Assembly (NCBI GenBank): GCA_964638715.1
Contig: CAZWZF010000008.1
Coordinates: forward strand, 99,837 to 163,836
DNA: 64,000 nucleotides
Direction: 5' to 3'
Source: JBAXQQ01 sp037131695
GTDB taxonomy: Bacteria; Armatimonadota; Hebobacteria; CAIYQO01
The notes under the pieces are model-generated. The model was not told where the DNA came from, searched no databases, and was given only the letters and a program-made list of their open reading frames with translations. A program made the position numbers and the translations under genes. Shown piece by piece: positions 1 through 7,942 of this stretch (position 1 is its first letter; every line of letters begins with the position of its first letter).

Positions 1-78
1 ATCGTCAGCGGTAAGCACCGCACCATCCAAGCACCATGCCGCGTGGTCGGGTTGCAGGATAAATATCGGCAAAGTCAT
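1..78 (-). CDS. N-terminal fragment of a gene cut by the window edge
   Basis: An ATG at 78 opens a frame that stays open for 26 codons to the window edge, starting MTLPIFILQPDHAAWCLDGA. It overlaps the stop of the heparinase-like gene in an ATGA junction (bases 75-78), the coupling used throughout this region, which is why the start is believed. No signal peptide is obvious. Too little is visible to name a product; it is probably the next gene of the same operon. Confidence 0.55.
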   Translation of the reverse strand, partial: MTLPIFILQPDHAAWCLDGAVLTADD

Positions 79-2582
79 GGTTGCGCCTCCCAGCCGGTGT
101 TGCCATGGAAGAATCGTTCCGTCCGGCCCCGCCACCAGCGGACGCCGGCCCCACCGTCCGCGCTCAGGTCATAAGCCAGCATGATTTCGCCTTGTTCGGC
201 GCGGAGGCCGTCCGCAGAGGCTGTGAACTGCCAGCGCCCGGCCGTGGCCCCAGCCGGCAGCAGTTCAAGCACCGTCAGCAGCCGGTGACTACGCGCCGGC
301 GCGGTGACCAACCGCACGAGATTCACGGGCCGGTGCTGATCGTCAATGCTGCATTCGGCAGCGTCCACGACGCTGGGCGTCCAGTTAACGGCGGCCACGC
401 GCAGACTCACGCCGAGGGCGCGAATCCACGCCTCGCGTCCCCGCACTTCCACCGGCTGCGTAGTGTGCAGCCTGAAGCTCATCTCAAGCAACTGGCCGGC
501 CTCGATCACATCCTCGATCAGGAACAGGGTCGGCGTGGGCGAGCAGATGCGGCGCAGGTTGGTCTCGAACAGCCCGTCCGGCCATGCTCCGGCGTTGTCG
601 GACGCGAGCAGCACCAGTCCGTCGACCTCTATGCACTCGCCGAGACGCGCGCCGTAGGCGTGTTCGCCCCACCCGGGCTGGACGAACGGCACGCCGTCCG
701 CACGGGGTTCGGGATATAGCAGGCTGTGGGCGGCGGCGCAGTGGAGAAAGGCGTTCTCCGCCTCGTGGTAGGCCAGTATGCCACGGTCAATCACCAGCGG
801 CTTTCCGGCGGCTTCGAGGATGATACTGCCCTTGTCCTCGTGAAAGTGCCCCCCATAGGCCGGACCGCTGCACAGATGCAGATGCACCGCGCCCAGCGCG
901 GCATCCTGCCGCACCGAGGCTGCCTGGCCACCCAGAGGAAAGACGGAGAAACGGTGTTCCGTATCCGGTGTTCGGGATTCAGTGTTGTCCAAGTCCAGGC
1001 CGCCGCAGCCTGCCATTGCCAAGCCGAAGTGATCGACACCGGTGCCGAAGCCGCCATGCCCAGGTTCGGCGGGGGCGGCAAGCTCCGCGGCGAGCAGCCG
1101 CTTCCATTCGGGCCGGTCGGTTATCAGGCTGAATACCACCACGGTGTTGGGGGGATACCCAACCTGGTTGTGGGCGTCGTTGATGCCGAGATAGCAGGTG
1201 CCGGCGCCGAGGGTCGAGAGCAGGCTGAGCGCGAAGTCACCCGTACGCCGCAGTTTTTCCGAGGCATAGTCCTTCAGCGGCCGGCGATGATGACGCGCCA
1301 GCACGTAATAGAGCGGCGAGACGTCCAGAAACGTATGCGCCCAGTAGCCGGGCCCTTCGAGGATGACACCGTCATCGAGGATGTAGGCATCCATCATCTC
1401 GTGCAGATCGCGTTCGGCCTCGGCAAGCTGAGATGCGTAGCGCGGATGGCTTGGGATCAGCGCCAGCAGGCCCAGAATGCGGCCGATGCTGAAGACGATT
1501 CCCTGGTTCATGGAACGGATGTATTCCTTCCGTTTGAAGTCGCTCTCGATACGGGGAAAGCCCTTCATGACGATCGCGTCCTCGACCACCCGGCGACCGC
1601 GCGGGGTGAACCATGCGCCGGCCCAGTCCAGCACCAGCGCGCAGGCCGCCGAATAGTACGTCTCCTGGAACGAGGCATGATGCCAGGTCGCGCCCGGGTG
1701 TACGCCCATCGGGCTTTCGCACCAGTGCGTGCAATGGGCGACGGCAAGCGCCATGCGCGCCGCCATGCGGGAAAACTCGGGATTCTGGTCGATGAGCCCC
1801 ATCAAAGCCAGTGGCTCCATCTTGTGATACAAGTAGGGCTTCCAGTTGTCACGCACCCGCGTCCAACGCAGGTCCGGCGCCGGGACGAGGGTCCCGACCA
1901 TCTTTTCCGGTTCGAGTTTCATGGACTCCAACGCCTGGCGGCGCAGGGTGTCGGCCAGCGGCTTCAGCGGCCCGGACAGGCAGCGCACGCGCAACGTTTC
2001 CAGTTCGTCCGCGCCGAAGAGGATGCCGAGTGCCGGCGCCGGTTCTGCAGGTTTTGGAACAAGGCAATACGGCCAATCGAGCGTGAAGGGGCTGGGCCGG
2101 GCCTCGAGCCGGGCCTGCGCCGCGCGATTGGCCAGCCCAAGCCAGCGCAAGGCTACGGTTGCCGGCCGCGATTCGAGCAACGAGAACTCAAGCGTGAAGG
2201 CGTCCAGCCGCGCGCCGGCCAGTGTACCGTCGATCTCCTGCATCCCGCCATCACCGACATGACTGTCAAGAATGACGACTGCGCCTCCGTCCACCGTGCC
2301 GGTGATGCGCAACCGCACGTAGGGCGGCTGGCAGGCGAAGACGCGGAAGACGTCGTAGCCGGCAATAGCCAGCGGCGCGCGGCAGACCAGGGTCAGCGCC
2401 GCGGCGCCAACCGGCGCACGGTCGATGACCACATCCACACTGGACCAGGCCGGTTCGGCCCGCGCCGCGCAACCCGCACCTGACCGGACCTCAAACGTTT
2501 CAAGAAGATTGCCATTGTCGAAAAACGGGGCGAAGATGGCTTCAGCTTCATTGATGGGAACAGGAATCATGTCCAGCATCAT
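75..2582 (-). CDS. Heparinase II/III-like polysaccharide lyase
   Basis: The 835-residue protein matches the heparinase II/III plan: a beta-rich N-terminal part (about 1-160), a central helical toroid (about 200-500) and a C-terminal beta-sandwich. The C-terminal part carries GHFHEDKGSIILEAAGKPLV near residue 578, the HxH-type signature of this family, followed by an IDRG stretch. Family members cleave uronic-acid-containing polymers such as heparan sulfate or alginate by beta-elimination; the exact substrate here is not readable. No signal peptide is seen, so it probably acts in the cytoplasm on imported oligosaccharides. Its start (MMLD) overlaps the stop of the sulfatase remnant upstream by ATGA, and its stop overlaps the next gene in the same way. 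The gene is GC-rich, unlike the AT-rich genes further right. Confidence 0.8.
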   Translation of the reverse strand: MMLDMIPVPINEAEAIFAPFFDNGNLLETFEVRSGAGCAARAEPAWSSVDVVIDRAPVGAAALTLVCRAPLAIAGYDVFRVFACQPPYVRLRITGTVDGGAVVILDSHVGDGGMQEIDGTLAGARLDAFTLEFSLLESRPATVALRWLGLANRAAQARLEARPSPFTLDWPYCLVPKPAEPAPALGILFGADELETLRVRCLSGPLKPLADTLRRQALESMKLEPEKMVGTLVPAPDLRWTRVRDNWKPYLYHKMEPLALMGLIDQNPEFSRMAARMALAVAHCTHWCESPMGVHPGATWHHASFQETYYSAACALVLDWAGAWFTPRGRRVVEDAIVMKGFPRIESDFKRKEYIRSMNQGIVFSIGRILGLLALIPSHPRYASQLAEAERDLHEMMDAYILDDGVILEGPGYWAHTFLDVSPLYYVLARHHRRPLKDYASEKLRRTGDFALSLLSTLGAGTCYLGINDAHNQVGYPPNTVVVFSLITDRPEWKRLLAAELAAPAEPGHGGFGTGVDHFGLAMAGCGGLDLDNTESRTPDTEHRFSVFPLGGQAASVRQDAALGAVHLHLCSGPAYGGHFHEDKGSIILEAAGKPLVIDRGILAYHEAENAFLHCAAAHSLLYPEPRADGVPFVQPGWGEHAYGARLGECIEVDGLVLLASDNAGAWPDGLFETNLRRICSPTPTLFLIEDVIEAGQLLEMSFRLHTTQPVEVRGREAWIRALGVSLRVAAVNWTPSVVDAAECSIDDQHRPVNLVRLVTAPARSHRLLTVLELLPAGATAGRWQFTASADGLRAEQGEIMLAYDLSADGGAGVRWWRGRTERFFHGNTGWEAQP

Positions 2583-2815
2583 CGTAATCCCCCTATGTGA
2601 TAGGCCGCCCCGTTCTCCAGATTGAAGATCGGCCCCAGTTCGGCGTGCCGTTCTACCTTCATAACTTTACAGAGCGGACACGACATATAACACCCGGAGA
2701 AACGCACACCATTTTCCGCAAGTCGGTCAAGATTCGGTGTATGCACATCCCGATTGCCAAAAAATCCCATGCCAGCTTTAGATAATTGGTCTGCAATGAT
2801 TATTAAAATATTCAC
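2579..2815 (-). pseudogene. Sulfatase N-terminal remnant
   Basis: This short frame begins like a type I sulfatase (NILIIIADQ, then HTPNLDRLAENGVRFS) and runs up to the active-site region, where SCPLC is followed by KVMK instead of the CxPxR continuation. The remaining 25 residues (VERHAELGPIF...) do not look like sulfatase and end at 2579. A full sulfatase is about 450-500 residues, so about 85% is missing. The start is set at a GTG at 2815 behind an AAGGA ribosome site; an ATG at 2839 is the alternative. It is translationally coupled to the heparinase gene, so it may persist as a leader cistron. It cannot be an active sulfatase. Confidence 0.7.
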
Positions 2816-2842
2816 ATGCTTTCCTTCAAAACATATCAATAG

Positions 2843-2915
2843 ATGATGTTAGTATCACTGATTAAATATGTATCAGAAATTCTAAAAGTGATTATTTTGT
2901 GAATACTAACATCAT
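2843..2915. repeat. Perfect 13-bp inverted repeat, 47-bp spacer
   Basis: ATGATGTTAGTAT at 2843-2855 is the exact reverse complement of ATACTAACATCAT at 2903-2915. It lies in the 260-bp AT-rich gap upstream of the sulfatase remnant/heparinase operon. It could be a paired operator or a long-loop hairpin; no T-run marks it as a terminator. Confidence 0.5.
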
Positions 2916-3028
2916 TTCATATCAGTCTTGTCCGGTAAATTACTGATATCAATTATACATTATTAACATTCATCAATTCCACCAATACGACTTGCGGGAC
3001 GAGTAACCATCCAAAGAACTGCAACTCT

Positions 3029-3051
3029 ATTTCGCGCAAGTTGCGCGAAAT
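3029..3051. other. Strong stem-loop 3' of the LamG protein gene
   Basis: ATTTCGCGCA and TGCGCGAAAT form a perfect 10-bp stem around a 3-base loop, 48 bases after the stop of the 969-residue protein gene. No U-run follows on the minus strand, so it is an mRNA-end hairpin or a REP-like element rather than a clear intrinsic terminator. A similar TATCGCA/TGCGATA hairpin lies at 41052-41072. Confidence 0.5.
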
Positions 3052-3098
3052 CATAGGTAACTCCCCGCATCCGTATACAGATATCCATCATTGTCACC

Positions 3099-6008
3099 TT
3101 ACTTGGACGCGTCAGGAATGAGAGCCTGATTGCTGAATCGGAAATCGCTCAAGCGTCCCTTAAATTCACAGGGCACTGACTTATTGTCGTGAAATGCCGT
3201 GATTGGGGAGCCAAAAAAATTATAAGTCATTCCACCAAGTCGTGGTGGCACATAGCTCCTCGGAATCTTGCGTGCAACCGTTTTGCCGACCAACGTACCA
3301 TCCAGATAGAGGCTCAGTTTGTCGTTCTCGACCGTGTCGGTGGCGCCTGCGAGAACCAGCGTTACCTGATACCACTTGTCCGGCTGAACCTCGCCAGATG
3401 TGATCCAACTTCCTCTCCCCGGCCATTCTGTGGCCCATGAACCAGCATAGATTTTGCCTTCGAAAAGGTAAATATTCGTGCCCCACATATACGAACCGTC
3501 CGCATACAGCATCTGGCGCGGCAGGATGGAGGCCGCCTTGAAACGGAAGGAGATAGTCCGGTTGGCTACCCCCTTAGCGTCCATGACGGTGTCATTGTCC
3601 ATGGCCAGCCAAACGCCTTCGTTCAACAGGGGATTCCCGGAGAACTCCAGCACAGGCCCACGATCGGGATCAGCTACAATTTTTCCTCCCGCAACCAGTG
3701 CCCGCGCCTTGGACCCGGCATTTGGAAGCTGGCTGTAGGTAGTGAGGATTTCACCATGCTGTCCCGCCCATCCCCATGGGCCTTTCCACTCGAACAATTG
3801 GGTCAATGGCAGGTTGTAGAGAAGTTCAGAGGCCGGTTTCTTGCCGACAAAGATCTCCTGTTGCCCAACCACCTTTTGGCCGCTCTTCGTGATGCCAGTG
3901 GCAGTGACGAGATAAACTCCTTCCTTGGCAAAGGTAATTTTCACCGGCTCGAGTTTGTCCTGCTTGATTTCCCTGTCCTCGCCCCAGGTCCAGACAAATT
4001 CTGCAATGGGTTCCGCTGGCGGACAAGTGACTGCGGCATTTACGAGCACCTCGCGGCCGGCGGATACATATTTGTCCGCCAAGCTTAAAGCAATCTCCGC
4101 CGGACCTCCGGCGAGTAACGTCTTAACCGATCGGTCAGCCTCATTGACGACAAAGAACGATCCGCTCATCGGAACCGAATCGAGCTTCACATCGCCGAAG
4201 CCCGGCAACTGGACCTTCGTGTTGCCTACCGCGCCGAGAGGTGCGTGGGCGTAGATGAGCCAACTGCGTTTCGGTTGCTCACCTTTCATCAGGGCGACGG
4301 AAAATACTCGCAGAGAGGCGTTGTCCCAGGGGTCCTTGCCCGCTTCATACGGCGTCATCGCCTCAGGGAGCGCGTTTGCACGCAGTTCTGCCTCCGGCAC
4401 CCAGGCTCCGCGGGAAGGGTTGGCATCGCAAGTCAACAGATACCACCGATCTATCGCCTTCCAGCTCTTCTTTTGCTCCTCGGTCCATTCGTCCCACTTC
4501 GCCGGACGGCGGGCCGACGGTTCAAAGCGGTTAGGCACCAGCTTGCCGAAGCGCCAGAATTCCCGCAGCACCGGATAGGCCCACGGACGGTCGACCATGG
4601 CCAGCGTGCGCTGCCAGGCGGCGTCCACATAGGCGTTGCGCCGGGAATCGCCGCGGAACTCAAAGTAGAGCTTCGGACGCATTACCCAGAGGCCGAATTG
4701 AAAAACCCCCTCATAACGGTTGAAATCCCAGCGCTGACCAGAAAGCGCATATTGCGCCGTCTTTGCCGGGTTTGAGACACCTTTACCCCTGGAACGCCAG
4801 ATATTCGACACGGGGTCCCCGTCCCAAAAGATGGACGACCAGAAAAAGGATGGGTCTGCTTTGAGTATCCCCGTCTGAGTGGCAAACATGTTCATAGCAT
4901 CATGTTGCAGACCGGTCGCGGCGAAATCGGTTTTTCCAGGTTGCCAGTCGTTGTCGTAGAACTCTGGCATGCCGCCGTCATGCGGTCTCCTGAGGTTGTT
5001 GTAGGCGACGAACCGTAGATTTTTACTCCAACTCGGCGAAACACAGGCGGCCCGCGCCGCGGCAAACATCGCCTGATAGCGTTCGTCATAGCCCTCGGCG
5101 GTCACTTTCGTCAGAAATGCCACATCGTGTGGCCCATGGCCATACTTCGCTAAAAACCTGTCCGACTTTGGATCGACCTGAGCCTTGCCTGCTTCGTTGT
5201 TATCCAGAAAAATCACCAACGGCGGGTCGGGATAGATTTTCTGGATCTCGACCATCATCGGATTACTGAACCAGAAGGTCCCGAATTCCTGCCAAGGCTC
5301 GATTGGCCCGCAGGGGTCCATGGACGGGTTCTTCTCTGCAGCCTTGCCCTTGATCAGCAACCGTGGATCCTTTTCAGGCGCAATCGGCTCCCTGGTGACC
5401 TGGCTACGGCGCTGGACGAGGGTGAGCGGATAAGTAGCATAGTTCCAGCCGCGAAAGGCGATGGGCAACTTATGATCACGGCAGAACTCCAAGGCCGGCC
5501 GCCATTGATCCAGCAAATCGTCGGCCTGCTTCTTGGCCTGGGTCAGACCGGGGTTGTTGCCGGGATTGGGTGCGGAATATGTCCGCGTCGCCAAGGACAT
5601 CGTGTCGATGAAGGTTGGGATAACATGATGTCCCTTCTTAACCAACTCTACGAAGTAGTTTGGATCCCAGCCCAGCGGAGAATCTCCGGGATTCTTCGAT
5701 AGCTTGGGCAAATCACACATCCAGTTTCCAGTCAGCGGCAGCGGACGACCCGCGGGATCGAGGTAGCTGATGTTGACCCACTGGCGCAAATCCTCCTCCG
5801 CGCCACTGCCTTTCTTTGCCGGAACAGAAGCCACGGTCGCCGGAGCCGCCGTTTTCCCCTTAATCAAGTCATCCGGCGTCCAGTCTGCACCATAATGTGT
5901 TGCCGGATCAAACACCGTAACCTGACCCTGCGCTACAATAAAGCTCAGTAGAAACAGACAAATCATCATAAAGATTACCGACAGAATCTTCCCCATAAAC
6001 TTTTTCAT
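3099..6008 (-). CDS. Secreted multidomain protein with PKD-like and LamG-like domains
   Basis: The 969-residue protein starts with a clear signal peptide (MKKFMGKILS followed by a hydrophobic stretch ending near residue 28), so it is exported. Residues about 70-560 form an unassigned domain rich in aromatic and Asp residues that looks like a glycoside-hydrolase barrel. Residues about 640-740 resemble a PKD-type beta-sandwich, and about 780-965 look like a LamG/concanavalin-type jelly roll (WYQVTLVL, LSLYLDGTLVG, FKGRLSDFRFSN). The role is probably binding or cleaving an extracellular glycan; no catalytic residues can be named with confidence. A GGAGA ribosome site precedes the ATG. It is flanked by non-coding gaps on both sides and so is likely its own transcription unit, with two inverted-repeat operator candidates upstream. 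Confidence 0.7.
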   Translation of the reverse strand: MKKFMGKILSVIFMMICLFLLSFIVAQGQVTVFDPATHYGADWTPDDLIKGKTAAPATVASVPAKKGSGAEEDLRQWVNISYLDPAGRPLPLTGNWMCDLPKLSKNPGDSPLGWDPNYFVELVKKGHHVIPTFIDTMSLATRTYSAPNPGNNPGLTQAKKQADDLLDQWRPALEFCRDHKLPIAFRGWNYATYPLTLVQRRSQVTREPIAPEKDPRLLIKGKAAEKNPSMDPCGPIEPWQEFGTFWFSNPMMVEIQKIYPDPPLVIFLDNNEAGKAQVDPKSDRFLAKYGHGPHDVAFLTKVTAEGYDERYQAMFAAARAACVSPSWSKNLRFVAYNNLRRPHDGGMPEFYDNDWQPGKTDFAATGLQHDAMNMFATQTGILKADPSFFWSSIFWDGDPVSNIWRSRGKGVSNPAKTAQYALSGQRWDFNRYEGVFQFGLWVMRPKLYFEFRGDSRRNAYVDAAWQRTLAMVDRPWAYPVLREFWRFGKLVPNRFEPSARRPAKWDEWTEEQKKSWKAIDRWYLLTCDANPSRGAWVPEAELRANALPEAMTPYEAGKDPWDNASLRVFSVALMKGEQPKRSWLIYAHAPLGAVGNTKVQLPGFGDVKLDSVPMSGSFFVVNEADRSVKTLLAGGPAEIALSLADKYVSAGREVLVNAAVTCPPAEPIAEFVWTWGEDREIKQDKLEPVKITFAKEGVYLVTATGITKSGQKVVGQQEIFVGKKPASELLYNLPLTQLFEWKGPWGWAGQHGEILTTYSQLPNAGSKARALVAGGKIVADPDRGPVLEFSGNPLLNEGVWLAMDNDTVMDAKGVANRTISFRFKAASILPRQMLYADGSYMWGTNIYLFEGKIYAGSWATEWPGRGSWITSGEVQPDKWYQVTLVLAGATDTVENDKLSLYLDGTLVGKTVARKIPRSYVPPRLGGMTYNFFGSPITAFHDNKSVPCEFKGRLSDFRFSNQALIPDASK

Positions 6009-6068
6009 AATTTTTCTCCATTATAGATATGATGCAAACGGAGCATATCTTGTATAACCATTGCAGGA

Positions 6069-6105
6069 ATGGTACCTATCAATTAAAGCTTGATAAAGTT
6101 ACCAT
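6069..6105. promoter_or_regulatory. Inverted-repeat operator candidate upstream of the LamG protein gene
   Basis: ATGGTA (6069-6074) pairs with TACCAT (6100-6105), and inside it TATCAA (6077-6082) pairs with TTGATA (6090-6095). The element sits 61 bases upstream of the ATG at 6008. A related ATGGTAA/TTACCAT repeat lies at 6242-6262. The rest of the non-coding stretch 6009-6332 is AT-rich and I see no further gene in it. Confidence 0.4.
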
Positions 6106-6241
6106 ATCAGATTATTTAGTTAGACTGTATCAGCAAAAATAATTTTTACTGTACTTCAAGATATCCCAAAATTCTAACTCATGCCCCGAATGAATTCCAT
6201 GTTCTGGAATAACTCAAAATAGTTGTGGACCCATTTTCATA

Positions 6242-6262
6242 ATGGTAATTATCGGTTACCAT
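6242..6262. promoter_or_regulatory. ATGGTAA-N7-TTACCAT inverted repeat
   Basis: A perfect 7-bp inverted repeat around 7 bases, in the same gap as the repeat at 6069-6105 and with the same ATGGTA half-site. Two related half-site pairs upstream of one gene suggest a repressor site, but the regulator is unknown. Confidence 0.35.
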
Positions 6263-6332
6263 CTAAATAACGAATCCTGCCTTTTCCACATCTGTAGCCA
6301 AATGCCATTGCCATGGCTCAATTTTCCCTAAG

Positions 6333-6509
6333 CTACACAAAAAAAGACGTACCGTGCAAATCATTCCACGCAGGCATACAAAATGCTGAGGGAAATAGTT
6401 CTCGTAATGCGCACCCGGACGCTGTCACGCCCCAGACCTCAACCCGGTGCATTTCATGGGCGTGTTGCCGGTGAATGATGTTGTCGCGAATAATAGTGTC
6501 TTGCATCAT
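6333..6509 (-). pseudogene. Frameshifted N-terminal remnant, GH31-like
   Basis: A 58-codon frame starts at the TAATG that ends the upstream sulfatase. Residues HEMHRVEVWG resemble the N-terminal strand seen in many GH31 glycosidases (typically RIEPWGxxxxRVR). Around 6415 the frame leaves that pattern, but shifting frame at the GGG there restores VRITRTISLS, as expected for the same domain. This suggests a decayed GH31-type gene fragment with a frameshift. The assignment rests on a short match by eye; it may instead be a random open frame. Confidence 0.3.
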
Positions 6510-7942
6510 TAGTTCTCCAATATGCTGGGGGATTCTTTCCACTCCGGATTAGGTTGCGGGATTTTGGCTTCGACGCGTTGCCGCCAGGCGACAAGTCGTG
6601 CGTGCAGGCGACCCGCGATTTCAGGCTGCTCCGCCGCCAGGTTGCGTGTCTCGCCGAGGTCCCCACTCAGGTCATATAGTTCTAAACTGCCATCTTCAAA
6701 GAACTCGATGAGCTTCCAGTCGCCCTCACGGATGGAGCACCCCGGGGTGCCGCCCTGATTGCCGTAGTGCGGGTAGTGCCAAAACAGCGGGCCGCGGTTG
6801 AAATCGGCCGCGCCGCCCAGCGCCGGCAGGAAGCTAACTCCGTCCACATGTTGCTCGGGACGCAGTGGCAGACCGGCCGCCTCGAGCAAAGTTGGGTAGA
6901 GATCAGGACTGGTGATAGGCGTACGGCAAACCGAGTCCGGCGACACCCGTCCGGGCCAGCGGACGAGATAAGGTTCGCGGGTGCCGCCATCGTACATCCA
7001 GCCTTTGCCCGCTTGCAACGGCAGATTGCACGTCGGGGCGCTTTCGCCCTCCCAATAGCCGCCGGTGGCTAACCCGCCATTGTCGGACGTGAATATGACA
7101 AGCGTATTCGCCGCCTGGCCAGTATCCTCCAGCGCCTCTAATACGCGCCCGATATTGGTGTCCAGGTTCTCCATCATTGCCGCGTACGTGAGGTCAGACT
7201 GCAGCATCCGATGTTTGACGACCGCGTCACGCATGCGTTCGGTATGAAAAGTCTCGCCATCGCGAAGGGGGTCGATCCGCTCCAGTCCCAGTCGTTTAGC
7301 TTTAGCCTCGTATTTTTTCACCAGTTCCGGCGGCGCTTGAATCGGTGTATGCACGGCGTAATGCGAAAGATGCAGAAAAAAAGGACGCTCATCTGATTGG
7401 CGGATCAGATCAATCGCGGTATCTGTAAGATGGTCAGTCAGATAAGTACCCGGTGCGGCGTCCGCCATTCCGGGAATGCTCCACGGACTGAAATATCCCT
7501 TCTGGGGCATCCCCCATTCACAACCGCCAACGTTTACTTCAAAGCCATAATCAGTAGGATAATGTCCCGGTCCACCCAGATGCCACTTGCCGACATGCCA
7601 TGTCCGGTATCCCCCCTCGCGCAACGCTTGCGCAACCGTAACTTCAGAACATGGCAGTCCTTTCAGATATGGCACCTCGATTAGCCGCCCCCGCTGGGGA
7701 TGCCACTGTCCGGTCCAATCAATCCAATCGGTGATGCCTACAGTGGCTGGATATTTCCCGGTTAACAGGCTTGCGCGGGTTGGCGAACATACCGGACATG
7801 ACGCATAGGCGTCGGTGAACCGCATTCCCTCCGCAGCCAGGCGATCCAGATTCGGTGTCTCGTAGAAGGTGCTCCCGTAACAGGTCAAATCCCGCCAGCC
7901 CAAATCGTCAATCAGGATAAAAAGGATATTCGGTTTATTCAT
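6509..7942 (-). CDS. Sulfatase (type I, CSPTR active site)
   Basis: The 477-residue protein is a complete type I sulfatase: paired metal-binding Asp12-Asp13 in LIDDLG, the formylglycine motif C52-S-P-T-R56, GKWHLGG with the conserved Lys/His, and a later TSDNGG. It hydrolyses sulfate esters after Cys52 is converted to formylglycine. No signal peptide is seen, so it is probably cytoplasmic and removes sulfate from imported oligosaccharides. It is coupled to the GH29 gene upstream by an ATGA overlap (7939-7942), which suggests desulfation of a fucosylated substrate together with fucosidase. No maturing enzyme is encoded in the window. The exact sulfate position or sugar cannot be told. Confidence 0.93.
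   Translation of the reverse strand: MNKPNILFILIDDLGWRDLTCYGSTFYETPNLDRLAAEGMRFTDAYASCPVCSPTRASLLTGKYPATVGITDWIDWTGQWHPQRGRLIEVPYLKGLPCSEVTVAQALREGGYRTWHVGKWHLGGPGHYPTDYGFEVNVGGCEWGMPQKGYFSPWSIPGMADAAPGTYLTDHLTDTAIDLIRQSDERPFFLHLSHYAVHTPIQAPPELVKKYEAKAKRLGLERIDPLRDGETFHTERMRDAVVKHRMLQSDLTYAAMMENLDTNIGRVLEALEDTGQAANTLVIFTSDNGGLATGGYWEGESAPTCNLPLQAGKGWMYDGGTREPYLVRWPGRVSPDSVCRTPITSPDLYPTLLEAAGLPLRPEQHVDGVSFLPALGGAADFNRGPLFWHYPHYGNQGGTPGCSIREGDWKLIEFFEDGSLELYDLSGDLGETRNLAAEQPEIAGRLHARLVAWRQRVEAKIPQPNPEWKESPSILEN

Noticed and set aside
726..2483. A 585-codon open frame on the plus strand
   Set aside because: It lies antisense to the heparinase-like gene in GC-rich DNA, has no recognisable domain and is a composition shadow.
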